From Altererythrobacter sp. (GTDB lineage: Bacteria; Pseudomonadota; Alphaproteobacteria; Sphingomonadales; Sphingomonadaceae): DNA of 64,000 bases. The stretch's first letter is position 1; each line of letters opens with the position of its first letter. The notes beneath the pieces were generated by a model, which did not search any database, had not been told where the DNA came from, and saw only the letters and a list, made by a program, of their open reading frames with translations. The position numbers and the translations under genes are program-made. The stretch spans positions 62,001 to 126,000 of the forward strand of contig JAFKFN010000006.1 of NCBI GenBank assembly GCA_017308255.1, in the 5' to 3' direction. Of this stretch, positions 20,272 to 30,154 are shown in pieces.

Positions 20272-20388
20272 ACCAGCAAGCCGCGAATCCCTAGGATTTC
20301 CTTGCTTGGTGGCGAGAGGCGGGTTTCCCCCCTGTTGCCCTGACCTCGCGAGAGACGTCGCCAGGTAAGCGTGACGAACGCTCAACGG
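20272..20388 (+). ncRNA. Candidate structured RNA between lolA and xthA
   Basis: No reading frame is credible in 20216-20576, yet the DNA folds strongly. ACCAGCAAG (20272-20280) pairs with CTTGCTTGGT (20301-20310), enclosing GAATCC (20285-20290) and GGATTTC. GGCGA (20311-20315) pairs with TCGCC (20358-20362), enclosing GAGG and CCTC. A perfect terminator follows. This could be the lolA 3' UTR or an independent sRNA; ends are provisional. Confidence 0.4.
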
Positions 20389-20424
20389 ACCCCCGTCGCA
20401 ATGCCCCCGCGACGGGGGTTTTTT
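20389..20424 (+). terminator. Perfect intrinsic terminator downstream of lolA
   Basis: ACCCCCGTCGC (20389-20399) pairs with GCGACGGGGGT (20409-20419) around a 9-nt loop, and a run of six T follows. It ends lolA or the structured RNA before it. Confidence 0.93.
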
Positions 20425-20576
20425 GATCTTCTGTTTGCGCCCTCAAGCGCCTGGCGCGCGCCCTCCGGGTCGGCTGGCTTCCTCGTCTAAGCTCGGGCAG
20501 CGGTTCGCTGGTCGCGAACCGAATCGTGCCCGGAGGCTCCCTTGCGGCGGGCGCGCTCCCTATCTATCCGCAAGCC

Positions 20577-21368
20577 ATGGTTTCCATCGCCACCTGGAAC
20601 ATCAATTCCGTCCGCCTGCGCATCGATCAGGTCGCGCGTTTCCTCCAGCAGGAAGCGCCCGATGTGCTGTGCCTGCAAGAGATCAAGTGCCGCGAGGAAC
20701 AGTTCCCCCACGCCGCCTTCGAATCGCTGGGCTATCGTCACCGCGCGATTCACGGGCAGAAGGGCTATCACGGCGTTGCCACCGTCAGCCGTATCCCCCT
20801 GCGCGAGATCGGCCGGCATGACTGGCAGGATAATGGCGAGGCGCGGCATGTGGGCGTGGAACTGCTGGGCGAAGGGCAGGGCCTGCTGCTGGAGAACGTC
20901 TATATCCCCGCCGGCGGCGATATTCCGGATCGTGAGGTCAATCTCAAGTTCGGCCAGAAGCTGGATTTCCTCGATCGGATGACGCGCTGGGCCGATGCGC
21001 TTGACCGGCCGACGCTGATCGTCGGCGATTTCAACATCGCCCCGCTGCAATGTGACGTTTACGATCACAAGGCCTTGCTCAAGGTCGTCAGCCACACGCC
21101 GATCGAGGTCGAGGCGCTTGACCGCTTCCAGGGCGCGCATGGCTGGGTGGACCTGGGCCGCAAGCATATCCCGGCGCCGGAGCGGAACTATTCGTGGTGG
21201 AGCTATCGCTCGTACTGGCGGCAGAAGGACCAGGGGCGGCGGCTCGATCACGTCTGGGCCTCGCCCGAAGTCGCCGCGCAATCGCGGGCGTATCGCTTCG
21301 TCGAGGAAACCCGGCGGTGGGACCAGCCTTCGGACCACGTCCCGCTGGTCACGGAACTCGCTCTCTGA
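20577..21368 (+). CDS. xthA: Exodeoxyribonuclease III
   Basis: A 263-residue AP endonuclease and 3'-5' exonuclease for base excision repair. The EEP-fold motifs are intact: the metal ligand Glu35 in LQEIKC, the GDFNIAPLQCDVYDH box near residue 147, and the terminal SDHVPLV bearing the catalytic Asp-His pair. The ATG at 20577 gives the standard MVSIATWNINSVRLR start. The ribA coding region begins at or inside its 3' end, so the two are probably co-transcribed. Confidence 0.96.
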   Translation: MVSIATWNINSVRLRIDQVARFLQQEAPDVLCLQEIKCREEQFPHAAFESLGYRHRAIHGQKGYHGVATVSRIPLREIGRHDWQDNGEARHVGVELLGEGQGLLLENVYIPAGGDIPDREVNLKFGQKLDFLDRMTRWADALDRPTLIVGDFNIAPLQCDVYDHKALLKVVSHTPIEVEALDRFQGAHGWVDLGRKHIPAPERNYSWWSYRSYWRQKDQGRRLDHVWASPEVAAQSRAYRFVEETRRWDQPSDHVPLVTELAL

Positions 21369-22435
21369 GCGCCGGCCCGCCTCGGACGCCCTCTTCACGG
21401 CGCGCGGCGCAGGCCGTCGATGCGTTGCGGCACGGCTGGCCCCTGGCGATCGGCCGGGCGCCGCCGCTGCTTCCGGTGGAAACGGCGCCGGGCGCGGCGC
21501 ACTCGAACCTGGCGCTGATATCGGCGGCCCGTGCGGCAACGCTGAAGCTTGCCAATCAGCGCGAAGCCGCCGATCCGCACGCCCCCGTGCTGATTCGCGC
21601 GGCCGAGCCGCTGGATCTTGCCGCCGCGCTGCCGGTGGCGGACCCGGCGCTCGATCTCGATTCGCCGCTCAAGGGGCCGTTCGCGGCCGAACCGCTCGAA
21701 TGGCGCGATGAAGCTGCCGTGGCGATGGAGCTGGCGCGGATCGCCGGCATTCTCCCCGCCTTCCTCGTCGCGGCGGAGCCTGCCGGGGAGCCGGTCGCGC
21801 TCGATGCGGCGGATCTTGCCGCGTTCCTCGATCCGGCACGCCTTGCCATCGCCACCCGCGCCCGCCTGCCCGTCGCGGCGAGCGAGCAGGGCGAAATCGT
21901 CGTGTTCCGCAGCGCGGACGATACGCGCGAACATGTCGCGCTGATCGTCGGCGGGCAGACGTCGGAGCGACCGCCGTTGGTGCGGCTCCATTCGGAATGC
22001 CTCACCGGCGATATCCTGGGCTCGCTGCGCTGCGATTGCGGTCCGCAGCTCGACCACGCGCTCGCCGCTATGGCGCAAGAAGCGCGCGGCGGCGGCTGGG
22101 GCGTGCTGCTGTACCTGCGGCAGGAAGGGCGCGGCATCGGCCTGGTCAACAAGCTACGCGCCTATCGCCTGCAGGACGAAGGGTTCGATACGCTGGAAGC
22201 CAACCGCCGCCTCGGCCTGCCGGAGGAAGCGCGGGATTTCCCGGTGGCGGCACGGATGCTGGACCTGCTGGGCATTCCCGCCGTGCGGCTGATGACCAAC
22301 AACCCGGCCAAGGTCGCCGCGCTGGAAGCCGCGGGGGTGGCGGTGGTGGAGCGCGTTCCACACCGCATCCCCACTAATCCGCACAATGCCCGCTATCTCG
22401 CCACCAAGCGCGACAAGGCGGGGCACCTGCTATGA
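21365..22435 (+). CDS. ribA: GTP cyclohydrolase II with N-terminal extension
   Basis: The enzyme opens GTP to the first riboflavin intermediate. The C-terminal ~190 residues are canonical. They include the zinc cysteines in SECLTGDILGSLRCDCGPQL, the LYLRQEGRGIGLVNKLRAY motif and the family end NPHNARYLATKRDKAGH. The ~165 residues before it show no catalytic DHBP-synthase motifs and are of unknown use, although related alphaproteobacterial proteins share a region starting AQAVDALRHGWPLAI. No ATG exists: CTG at 21365, overlapping the xthA stop, fits homologue length, while GTG at 21317, GTG at 21194 and TTG at 21425 are alternatives. The start is uncertain. Confidence 0.88.
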   Translation: MSAGPPRTPSSRRAAQAVDALRHGWPLAIGRAPPLLPVETAPGAAHSNLALISAARAATLKLANQREAADPHAPVLIRAAEPLDLAAALPVADPALDLDSPLKGPFAAEPLEWRDEAAVAMELARIAGILPAFLVAAEPAGEPVALDAADLAAFLDPARLAIATRARLPVAASEQGEIVVFRSADDTREHVALIVGGQTSERPPLVRLHSECLTGDILGSLRCDCGPQLDHALAAMAQEARGGGWGVLLYLRQEGRGIGLVNKLRAYRLQDEGFDTLEANRRLGLPEEARDFPVAARMLDLLGIPAVRLMTNNPAKVAALEAAGVAVVERVPHRIPTNPHNARYLATKRDKAGHLL

Positions 22436-22953
22436 CCATAAGAACCGAACAGCCGGGCGACGAGCCGGCGATCCACCATGTGACCGAAGCCGCCTTCGCC
22501 GATCATCCGCACAGCGAGGGGACCGAGCCGGCGATCGTCGACGCCTTGCGCACCAGCGGCGATCTGGCGCTTTCGCTCGTCGCCGAGGAAGGCGGGGCGA
22601 TCGTCGGCCATGTCGCCTTCTCCCGCGCGATCCTTTCTGGCGGGGAGGGCGGCTGGTACACGCTCGGCCCGATCTCGGTGCTGCCCGAACAGCAGGGGCG
22701 AGGTATCGGCCGTGCGCTGGTCGAAGCCGGTGCGGCGCATTGGCGCAAGGCCGGCGCGCAAGGCATCGTCCTGCTGGGCGATCCCGCGCTCTACAGCCGC
22801 TTCGGATTCGTGACAGGCACGCCGTTGCACATCGAAGGGCCCCTGGCGGACTATTTCCAGGTCCTCTCGTTCACCGAGTCCATCCCCGCCTCCTCGGTCA
22901 CCTTCGCCCCCGCTTTCAGTTCCGCCGGCACCCGCAAGAGTCGAGGCGTTTGA
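22432..22953 (+). CDS. GNAT-family N-acetyltransferase
   Basis: A 173-residue acetyl-CoA-dependent acetyltransferase resembling the YhbS group. The pyrophosphate-binding loop is VLPEQQGRGIGRALVEAG near residues 82-99. GDPALYSRFGFVTG follows, where members of the group place a tyrosine near the active site. It overlaps the ribA stop by 4 bp (ATGA), so the pair is translated together. The acceptor is unknown. The last ~25 residues are Ser/Ala-rich. Confidence 0.85.
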   Translation: MTIRTEQPGDEPAIHHVTEAAFADHPHSEGTEPAIVDALRTSGDLALSLVAEEGGAIVGHVAFSRAILSGGEGGWYTLGPISVLPEQQGRGIGRALVEAGAAHWRKAGAQGIVLLGDPALYSRFGFVTGTPLHIEGPLADYFQVLSFTESIPASSVTFAPAFSSAGTRKSRGV

Positions 22954-23000
22954 GCCTCCCTCCCTGGCGGGGGCGCCGCGCGAAGCACGTCGGATCCGGG

Positions 23001-24011
23001 CTAAAGGCCCGCGCCCTCGAAAGCGGGCATGACTTCGGCGGCGAACAGTTCGGCGGAGCGGGTCACGGCGGGAAGCCGCAAGTCCCCGAAGGCGAGCGCG
23101 GCGACGAAGTAGGTGATGCCGCGTTCGACCTCGCGCGCGACGAAGGCGCGCACCGTCTGCGGAGAACCGGCGCAGCCATGGCCCATGGCCGCGGCGGCAT
23201 CCCACTCTTCGGGCAGGTGCGCCGCCAGCGGAAAGCCGTCGCCGCACTCCTCCCACAGGCGGGCCATGTTGCGCCGCCAGCGCGCATAGGCCGGGCGGGC
23301 GAGCGCCAGGGCTTCCTCGTCGCTGTCCGCCACCACGATATGGCGGCTCACCCCGATCAGCGGCATGGCCTCCGGCGGGCCGGCCCACTCGCCGCGATAG
23401 AGGTCCATCGCCTGTCGCGCCCGCTCCCCCAGCGCCAGCGTGACCATGTTGACGTCATTGCGCGCGCACCAGCGGATCGAATCCGGGCTCCCGGCGCCGT
23501 ACCACAGCGGCGGATGGGGGCGCTGCACTGGGCGCAGAACCATGGGCACGTTGTCGAAGCGATAGAAGGTGCCAGCGTGGTCGAGCTGGTCGGATGAAAG
23601 GCCCTTGAGCAGCACTTCCAGCGCCTCGTCGAACCGTTCGCGCTGCTCGGCCATATCGAGCCCGTGGAAACCCAGCTCGATCGGCGAGACCCCCCGCCCC
23701 ACGCCGAGCTGGAAACGCCCGCCGGACAGCGCATCGAGCATCGCCACTTCCTCGATCAGCCGCAACGGATGATAGATCGGCAGCAGATAGACCAGCGGGC
23801 CGAAGCGCAGGCGTTTCGTCCGCTGGCTCAGCGCGGCAAACAGTACGCTGGGTGAAGGGGCCAGGCCCAGCGGCGTGCCGTGATGTTCCGCCACATGATA
23901 GCAGTGGAAGCCCAGCCGATCATAAACTTCCGCCATCATGAGGCGCGCCTCGTAATGGTCGGAGAGCGGCAATGCGCTGTCATCCACGTGGTCGAACACC
24001 CCGAACTTCAT
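23001..24011 (-). CDS. LLM-class flavin-dependent oxidoreductase
   Basis: A 336-residue bacterial luciferase-like monooxygenase that would use reduced FMN and oxygen on an unknown substrate. It begins MKFGVFDHVDDSALPLSDHY and shows the family strands YHVAEHHGTPLGLAPSPSV, RLRFGPLVYLLPIYHPLRL and GRFQLGVGRGVSPIELGFHG. ATG at 24011 is chosen because GAGGGGGC lies about 6 bases upstream; an in-frame start 25 codons earlier would add an Arg/Gly-rich tail absent from the family. It is the last gene of the leftward set following the hydrolase and the small membrane protein. Confidence 0.88.
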   Translation of the reverse strand: MKFGVFDHVDDSALPLSDHYEARLMMAEVYDRLGFHCYHVAEHHGTPLGLAPSPSVLFAALSQRTKRLRFGPLVYLLPIYHPLRLIEEVAMLDALSGGRFQLGVGRGVSPIELGFHGLDMAEQRERFDEALEVLLKGLSSDQLDHAGTFYRFDNVPMVLRPVQRPHPPLWYGAGSPDSIRWCARNDVNMVTLALGERARQAMDLYRGEWAGPPEAMPLIGVSRHIVVADSDEEALALARPAYARWRRNMARLWEECGDGFPLAAHLPEEWDAAAAMGHGCAGSPQTVRAFVAREVERGITYFVAALAFGDLRLPAVTRSAELFAAEVMPAFEGAGL

Positions 24012-24048
24012 CGGCCGCCCCCTCTTCCGTTTGGCGCGAGGCGCAACC

Positions 24049-24318
24049 TCAGGCGTCCTCGCCCCAGCGCCAGCGCCACGCCCCATTCGTGCGCGCCTTC
24101 ACGATCAGCACGAAAACCGCGGTGACCGCGATCATGATCACGACGATGCCCGCCAGCGCCAGGCCGCTCACCCCCGTCGACACAAAGCCGAGGCCAACCA
24201 TGGCCGCCACATAGGCCAGCAGCGCGAACCATCCCTGCCGAGCGATCGGCAGACCTGCGCCATAGCCGAACCGCTTGACCGGGAACCATGGCTCCTTGTC
24301 CGGGAACAGGGGCGGCAT
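24049..24318 (-). CDS. Small membrane protein, two helices
   Basis: An 89-residue protein of unknown family with two predicted membrane helices (about residues 30-50 and 54-76). A Pro/Trp-rich head (MPPLFPDKEPWFPVKRFGYG) comes before them, and a short basic-aromatic tail (NGAWRWRWGEDA) after. ATG at 24318 has AAGGAG 7 bases upstream, better than a TTG two codons earlier. It lies 2 bp after the hydrolase stop and is presumably in the same transcript. Confidence 0.65.
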   Translation of the reverse strand: MPPLFPDKEPWFPVKRFGYGAGLPIARQGWFALLAYVAAMVGLGFVSTGVSGLALAGIVVIMIAVTAVFVLIVKARTNGAWRWRWGEDA

Positions 24319-24320
24319 CG

Positions 24321-25286
24321 TCAATCTCCTTGTTGCGTGGTGACGAACGCCGCGATGGCATCCACCACTGCCGGCGCGATCGGCAGGTTCGGATCGGTGT
24401 AAGTGGCGATGTTGGCGGCGAGATCTTCGCTGTCCACGGTCTTGAGCGTGTGGTTGACGTGGTTCAGCACCCGGTAGACGGCCGTCGGCCGCGCGGTGTG
24501 CAGGGCCTCGGCATCGGCCAGCGAGATCTGGATGTCGCGGTTCCCTTGCACGATCAGCATCGGCAGATCGGTCGCGGCGGCCAGCTTGGCCGGGTCCAGC
24601 TTCATCATGTCGATCAGGAAATCCTGCACTTGCGGCGCGAACAGCTGCTGCAAGGCCGGATGAAACCCGCTGATATCAACGTGTTGGCCGGCCTCTAGCA
24701 GCGCGATGGCGCGCAGCGCATCGGGCAGGACGGGCGCATTGGCCGGATTGGCCTGCAGCTGTTCGCGCATGATCGTGCCAAGTGACCGGCCTGGCGTCGC
24801 GATCAGCACGAGCCCGCACAGCGCTTCCACCTTCCCGGCCGCCGCCAGCGCCACCAGGCCGCCTTCGCTATGGCCGGCCAGCCACACGCAGCGCGCGCCG
24901 GTCTTGCCGCGGATCGCGCCGATCCAGCTCGCCACATCGGCGACATAGCTATCGATGGTGACGGCATTGGGATCGGCCACCGCTGCGGCGCTGGCGAACA
25001 TGCCGCGCTTGTCTATCCTGACCGAGCCGATGCCTTGGGCGGCCAGGCCTTCCGCCAGCAGACGATAGGACGCGGCGCTGAGGCCCGCGGGACTGTTGCC
25101 GTCGCGGTCGGTGGGGCCGGAGCCGGGAATGATCAGGAGGATCGGCCCCCCATCCGCCGGTGCGAGGAAGGTCCCGTGCAGGTCCCCTTGCGGGCCCGGG
25201 GCGGTGATCTCTTGCGCCGGCTGCGCGGCGCCGGCGCTTGCGGACAACAGGGCCATGGCGGCGATCGCTCCTTTCATGATGCGCAT
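24321..25286 (-). CDS. Secreted alpha/beta hydrolase
   Basis: A 321-residue exported serine hydrolase. The signal peptide ends near SASAGAA (residue ~21). The oxyanion segment is LLIIPGSGPTDRDGN, the nucleophile serine is in WLAGHSEGGLVALAA near residue 143, and the late Asp and His are in VQGNRDIQI and LNHVNHTLK. It looks like the family annotated as periplasmic alpha/beta fold esterase or peptidase-like hydrolases; the substrate is unknown. Its ATG directly follows the stop of the ribbon-helix-helix gene, with AGAGGTGG inside that gene as the ribosome site, so the two are coupled. Confidence 0.85.
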   Translation of the reverse strand: MRIMKGAIAAMALLSASAGAAQPAQEITAPGPQGDLHGTFLAPADGGPILLIIPGSGPTDRDGNSPAGLSAASYRLLAEGLAAQGIGSVRIDKRGMFASAAAVADPNAVTIDSYVADVASWIGAIRGKTGARCVWLAGHSEGGLVALAAAGKVEALCGLVLIATPGRSLGTIMREQLQANPANAPVLPDALRAIALLEAGQHVDISGFHPALQQLFAPQVQDFLIDMMKLDPAKLAAATDLPMLIVQGNRDIQISLADAEALHTARPTAVYRVLNHVNHTLKTVDSEDLAANIATYTDPNLPIAPAVVDAIAAFVTTQQGD

Positions 25287-25493
25287 CTAATCCACCTCTC
25301 GTTTCGGCGGCCGCCCGCGCTTGCGCGGCTCGGCCGGGGCGATCTTGATTCCGCGCCGGGCCAGGGCCTCGCGCAGCAGGATCTCCAGCTCGGCGTTGAC
25401 CGAGCGCAGCTCCTGCGCCGCCAGCCGCTCGACCGCCGCGTGGAGCGCGGGGTCGAGGCGGAGAGGAAAAGCTTTCTTCGGTGCCTGGGGCAT
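25287..25493 (-). CDS. Arc-like ribbon-helix-helix DNA-binding protein
   Basis: A 68-residue protein with the Arc-type ribbon-helix-helix pattern: beta strand AFPLRLDPALHAAVERLA, helices SVNAELEILLREALARRG. A Lys/Arg/Pro tail (EPRKRGRPPKREVD) resembles an AT-hook. It sits between the SPFH gene (18 bp upstream) and the hydrolase (0 bp). Such small RHH proteins often repress their own operon; the 20-bp palindrome before the SPFH gene is a natural candidate site, but this is inference. Confidence 0.8.
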   Translation of the reverse strand: MPQAPKKAFPLRLDPALHAAVERLAAQELRSVNAELEILLREALARRGIKIAPAEPRKRGRPPKREVD

Positions 25494-25511
25494 GAGCTTG
25501 CTGACGGGGGC

Positions 25512-26474
25512 TTACTGGTAAAGCGTGCCCGCGTTCACCACCGGGTTCACATCGCGTTCGCCGCACAGCACGACCATCAGGTTGCTGACCATGGCCGCCC
25601 GGCGCTCGTCATCGAGTTCGACGACGTCTTCCTCGCTCAGCTTGTCGAGCGCCATCTGCACCATGCTCACCGCGCCCATCACCAGCTTGGCGCGCGCGGC
25701 GATCACCGCTTCGGCCTGCTGCCGGCGCAGCATGGCCCCGGCGATCTCCGGCGCATAAGCCAGGTGGGTGAGCCCGGCTTCGTCCACCACGATGCCGGCC
25801 ACCGAAAGCCGCTCGTTCAGCTCGACCCGAAGCTCGCCATTGACGATCTCGTGGTCGGAACGGAGCGTGGTTTCGCCGTGCTCGATGTCGTCATAGGGAT
25901 GGCGCGCGGCCACCGTGCGCAGGCCGGCCTCGATCTGGATGTTCACGAAAGCCTTGTAATCGTCCACGTCGAACGCCGCCTGCGCGGTATCGGCCACGCG
26001 CCACACCACGTTGCAGGCCACCTCGATCGGATTGCCGCGCAGGTCGTTCACCTTGACCTTTTCCGAATGCATGTTGTTCGCGCGGACGGAGAACTTCTTG
26101 CGGCTCATCCACGGCCAGATCCAGCGCAGGCCCTGCGCGCGTTCCGTGCCGCGATACTTGCCGAACAGGGTGATCACCGCCGACTGGTTCGGCTGGATCA
26201 TGAAGAAGCCGAACAGGGTGAGCAGGAACAGCAGCAGGCCGCAGACCCACCCAACCAGCCACGGCCAGACCAGTGGAGCGGCGGCAGCGGGCGCGCCTGC
26301 TGCCCAAGGTGGGGAGAACCGTGGCGGCTGGAGAGCTATCGCGTGGAAGAAGGACAGCAGCGCGAAGATCGTCCACGCCAGCAGCGCCAGCCAGACCAGC
26401 AGCATCGGATAGCCGCTATACGTGCTCGCCGGCGCCTCGCCACTGCGCTCCATCGAAGTCTTGTGCTCGGACAT
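25512..26474 (-). CDS. SPFH/band 7 domain membrane protein
   Basis: A 320-residue inner-membrane protein with two N-terminal helices (about residues 24-46 and 68-92) and an SPFH domain (about 92-300). The domain includes [40 protein letters not shown] and [20 protein letters not shown]. An [20 protein letters not shown] helix follows. SPFH proteins assemble membrane rings that organise microdomains or regulate proteases. It is the first gene of a leftward set with the RHH protein, hydrolase and small membrane protein; the promoter contains a perfect 20-bp palindrome. Confidence 0.9.
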   Translation of the reverse strand: MSEHKTSMERSGEAPASTYSGYPMLLVWLALLAWTIFALLSFFHAIALQPPRFSPPWAAGAPAAAAPLVWPWLVGWVCGLLLFLLTLFGFFMIQPNQSAVITLFGKYRGTERAQGLRWIWPWMSRKKFSVRANNMHSEKVKVNDLRGNPIEVACNVVWRVADTAQAAFDVDDYKAFVNIQIEAGLRTVAARHPYDDIEHGETTLRSDHEIVNGELRVELNERLSVAGIVVDEAGLTHLAYAPEIAGAMLRRQQAEAVIAARAKLVMGAVSMVQMALDKLSEEDVVELDDERRAAMVSNLMVVLCGERDVNPVVNAGTLYQ

Positions 26475-26493
26475 GACGAATCCCCCTTTTGGA

Positions 26494-26513
26494 TAAATAT
26501 GATATCATATTTA
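26494..26513. promoter_or_regulatory. Perfect 20-bp palindrome over the SPFH promoter
   Basis: TAAATATGAT followed immediately by ATCATATTTA is a perfect dyad in AT-rich DNA, 20 bp before the SPFH start codon. On the minus strand a -35-like TTGACC (26530-26535) lies about 16 bp from a -10-like TAAATA overlapping the palindrome. A repressor bound here would block transcription. Confidence 0.65.
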
Positions 26514-26563
26514 TATCAGAAGAGCGCTCGGTCAAGCAGAACTGGAGGCGGGCAGCAAGCCGA

Positions 26564-26620
26564 CTGGAGTATGTTCGCCTTTGGCTGAAACACTCGTCGC
26601 TGCGCTCCTCGCAATGACGA
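26564..26620. repeat. Truncated family A repeat with conserved flank
   Basis: The 35 bases 26564-26598 match 12743-12777 with about three differences. They are followed by CGCTGCGCTCCTCGCAATGACGA, which is only the right arm of family A. The centre of the element is missing, as if deleted between the arms. Confidence 0.65.
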
Positions 26621-26638
26621 TACAGGGATTAGGAAGCC

Positions 26639-28423
<1,785 letters not shown>

Positions 28424-28568
28424 GGGCAAGGCTGTGGCAGATCGGCGCGCCGGCGTGAACCGCGCGTGCCACGGTTTTGCCGTTTTCTTGGCCGGGCGGC
28501 TCGGCTAGTGAAGCCAGGCGCAGGTACGGTTCGCCTGCTTTAAGGACGACAAGGAAGAGGTCTATCCG

Positions 28569-28856
28569 ATGAAGAAATTCGCCCTCATCGCCGCTGCCGC
28601 CGGCGCTTTTGCCCTGGCCGGCTGCGGCAGTGCCGACGATGCGTCGGAAGACGCGATGGCCGATACGGTCGAGATGCCGGCTGACGAAGCCATGGCCGAC
28701 GCGCCCGATCCCGTTGCCGACACCGCCAGCGACGCGGCCACCGAAGCGGCCGCTACGGAAGGCGCGGTGAACGCCACGGCGCAAGAGGCGGGCGATGCCG
28801 CCGTCGATGCAGCCGCCGAAGCGGAAGCCGCCGCCAAGGCGGCCGAGGCGCAGTAA
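28569..28856 (+). CDS. Small acidic Ala-rich lipoprotein
   Basis: A 95-residue predicted lipoprotein: signal peptide MKKFALIAAAAGAFALAGC with the lipobox cysteine at 19. The mature part is almost entirely Ala, Asp, Glu and Thr and contains no aromatic residues. It is probably disordered or a single long helix attached to a membrane. Function unknown. Its composition and signal resemble the protein encoded at 30155-30439 on the other side of phhA, suggesting paralogues. An AGGAAGAGG site lies about 9 bases before the ATG. Confidence 0.75.
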   Translation: MKKFALIAAAAGAFALAGCGSADDASEDAMADTVEMPADEAMADAPDPVADTASDAATEAAATEGAVNATAQEAGDAAVDAAAEAEAAAKAAEAQ

Positions 28857-28879
28857 GCCCTTTGCTTTCCGGCAAATCC

Positions 28880-29101
28880 ATGGGGGCGGACAGGGCTGGC
28901 GCCTTGCCCGCCCTTTGCCTGGCTGCCGTGCTGCTGTCCGGCTGTGGCGCCGCTGACGAGGATCCCGGCCCCGGCGCGGTGACCGTGGGTGAAGAGCGGG
29001 CGCTGGATCAGGCGGCGGAAATGCTCGATGAGCAGCGCCTTCCGCCCCAGGCGCCGCCCTCCGCCACCCCCACCGCCGCCGAAACGCGGGCGGCGCGATA
29101 A
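28880..29101 (+). CDS. Small lipoprotein-like protein
   Basis: A 73-residue product starting MGADRAGALPALCLAAVLLS with a lipobox ending in the cysteine of LLSGCGAADEDP (residue 22). The mature region is short, acidic then Pro/Ala-rich, and unassignable. An in-frame TTG six codons earlier is an alternative start. It lies between the first lipoprotein and phhA on the same strand, 42 bp before the phhA ATG. Confidence 0.55.
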   Translation: MGADRAGALPALCLAAVLLSGCGAADEDPGPGAVTVGEERALDQAAEMLDEQRLPPQAPPSATPTAAETRAAR

Positions 29102-29143
29102 CCTGCGTTTTTGTCGGCACGCCGCGGTGTGCTAGACGTTCCC

Positions 29144-30091
29144 ATGCAAGCCATGGCCGCCATCGCCGATCCCAGGGGCGATTTCTCCGCCCTGCCCGAT
29201 GTGGACCCGGATGTGTTCACCGCGCCGCTGCGCCGCCCGGCGCATGTGGGCGAGGACTGGCTGGAGCCCCATCAGCGCAGCTATTCGGCGGACGAGGATG
29301 CGATCTGGAATGCGCTGTTCGAACGGCAGATGGATATCCTTCCCGGCCGCGCCTGCTCCGCCTTCATGGCGGGCTTGCAGAAGCTGCACCTGAATCGCGG
29401 CGGCGTGCCGGAATTCGCCCGGCTTTCGGAAGAACTCGGCGCGCTGACCGGGTGGAGCGTGGTGCCGGTGCCGATGCTGATCCCCGATCACGTGTTCTTC
29501 TGGCACCTTGCCAATCGCCGCTTCCCGGCCGGCAACTTCATCCGCGGCCGCGACCAGTTCGACTACATCCAGGAACCGGACGTTTTTCACGACGTGTTCG
29601 GCCATGTCCCCCTGCTGACCGATCCGGTCTTCGCCGATTACATGCAGGAATACGGCCGGGCCGGATGGAAGGCGATGCGCTACAACCGGCTGAAGGCGCT
29701 CGGCGCGCTATACTGGTACACCGTCGAATTCGGGCTGATGCTCGAACAGGGGGCCTTGCGCATCTATGGCGCGGGCATCCTGTCCGGCCCGCGCGAAGCG
29801 GTCTTCGCGCTGGAGGGTCGCTCGCCCAATCGGATCATGCTGAACGTCGATCGAGTCATGCGCACGGACTACGTGATCGACGATCTGCAACCGACCTACT
29901 TCGTGATCGAAAGCTTCAGCGATCTCTATCACCAGACGGTGGAGCGCGATTTCGATCGCCTGTACCGCAGTATCAACCCAGGCTTCACTTACGCCAACTC
30001 GGCATTGATCGACGTAGATGACGTGCTGAACCGAGGCACGCAGGAGTATCATCTGCGTGGCGGGCGCGGTTCGGGGGCGAAGCCGGTCTGA
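29144..30091 (+). CDS. phhA: Phenylalanine 4-monooxygenase
   Basis: PhhA hydroxylates phenylalanine to tyrosine using oxygen, iron(II) and a pterin. The 315-residue product is of bacterial monodomain type, with the iron ligands His149 and His154 in FHDVFGHVPLL and Glu195 in YWYTVEFGLM. The pterin-side segment PVPMLIPDHVFFWHLANRRF precedes them. ATG at 29144 is preferred to a TTG 11 codons upstream. No pterin recycling enzyme (PhhB) or Lrp-type regulator is adjacent, unlike many clusters. A bidirectional terminator follows. Confidence 0.95.
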   Translation: MQAMAAIADPRGDFSALPDVDPDVFTAPLRRPAHVGEDWLEPHQRSYSADEDAIWNALFERQMDILPGRACSAFMAGLQKLHLNRGGVPEFARLSEELGALTGWSVVPVPMLIPDHVFFWHLANRRFPAGNFIRGRDQFDYIQEPDVFHDVFGHVPLLTDPVFADYMQEYGRAGWKAMRYNRLKALGALYWYTVEFGLMLEQGALRIYGAGILSGPREAVFALEGRSPNRIMLNVDRVMRTDYVIDDLQPTYFVIESFSDLYHQTVERDFDRLYRSINPGFTYANSALIDVDDVLNRGTQEYHLRGGRGSGAKPV

Positions 30092-30104
30092 CGGCATGAA
30101 AAAA

Positions 30105-30136
30105 CCGGCCCGGAAATCGCTTCCGGGCCGGCCTTT
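30105..30136. terminator. Bidirectional terminator between phhA and a lipoprotein gene
   Basis: CCGGCCCGGAA (30105-30115) pairs perfectly with TTCCGGGCCGG (30121-30131) around ATCGC. T-tracts flank it on the right and A-tracts on the left, so it can end transcripts from both convergent genes. Confidence 0.9.
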
Positions 30137-30154
30137 TTCGTCTCGGTGCCTGGC

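Noticed and set aside
24870..26588. A 572-codon plus-strand frame across the hydrolase, RHH and SPFH genes
   Set aside because: It spans three well defined minus-strand genes and shows only low-complexity composition.
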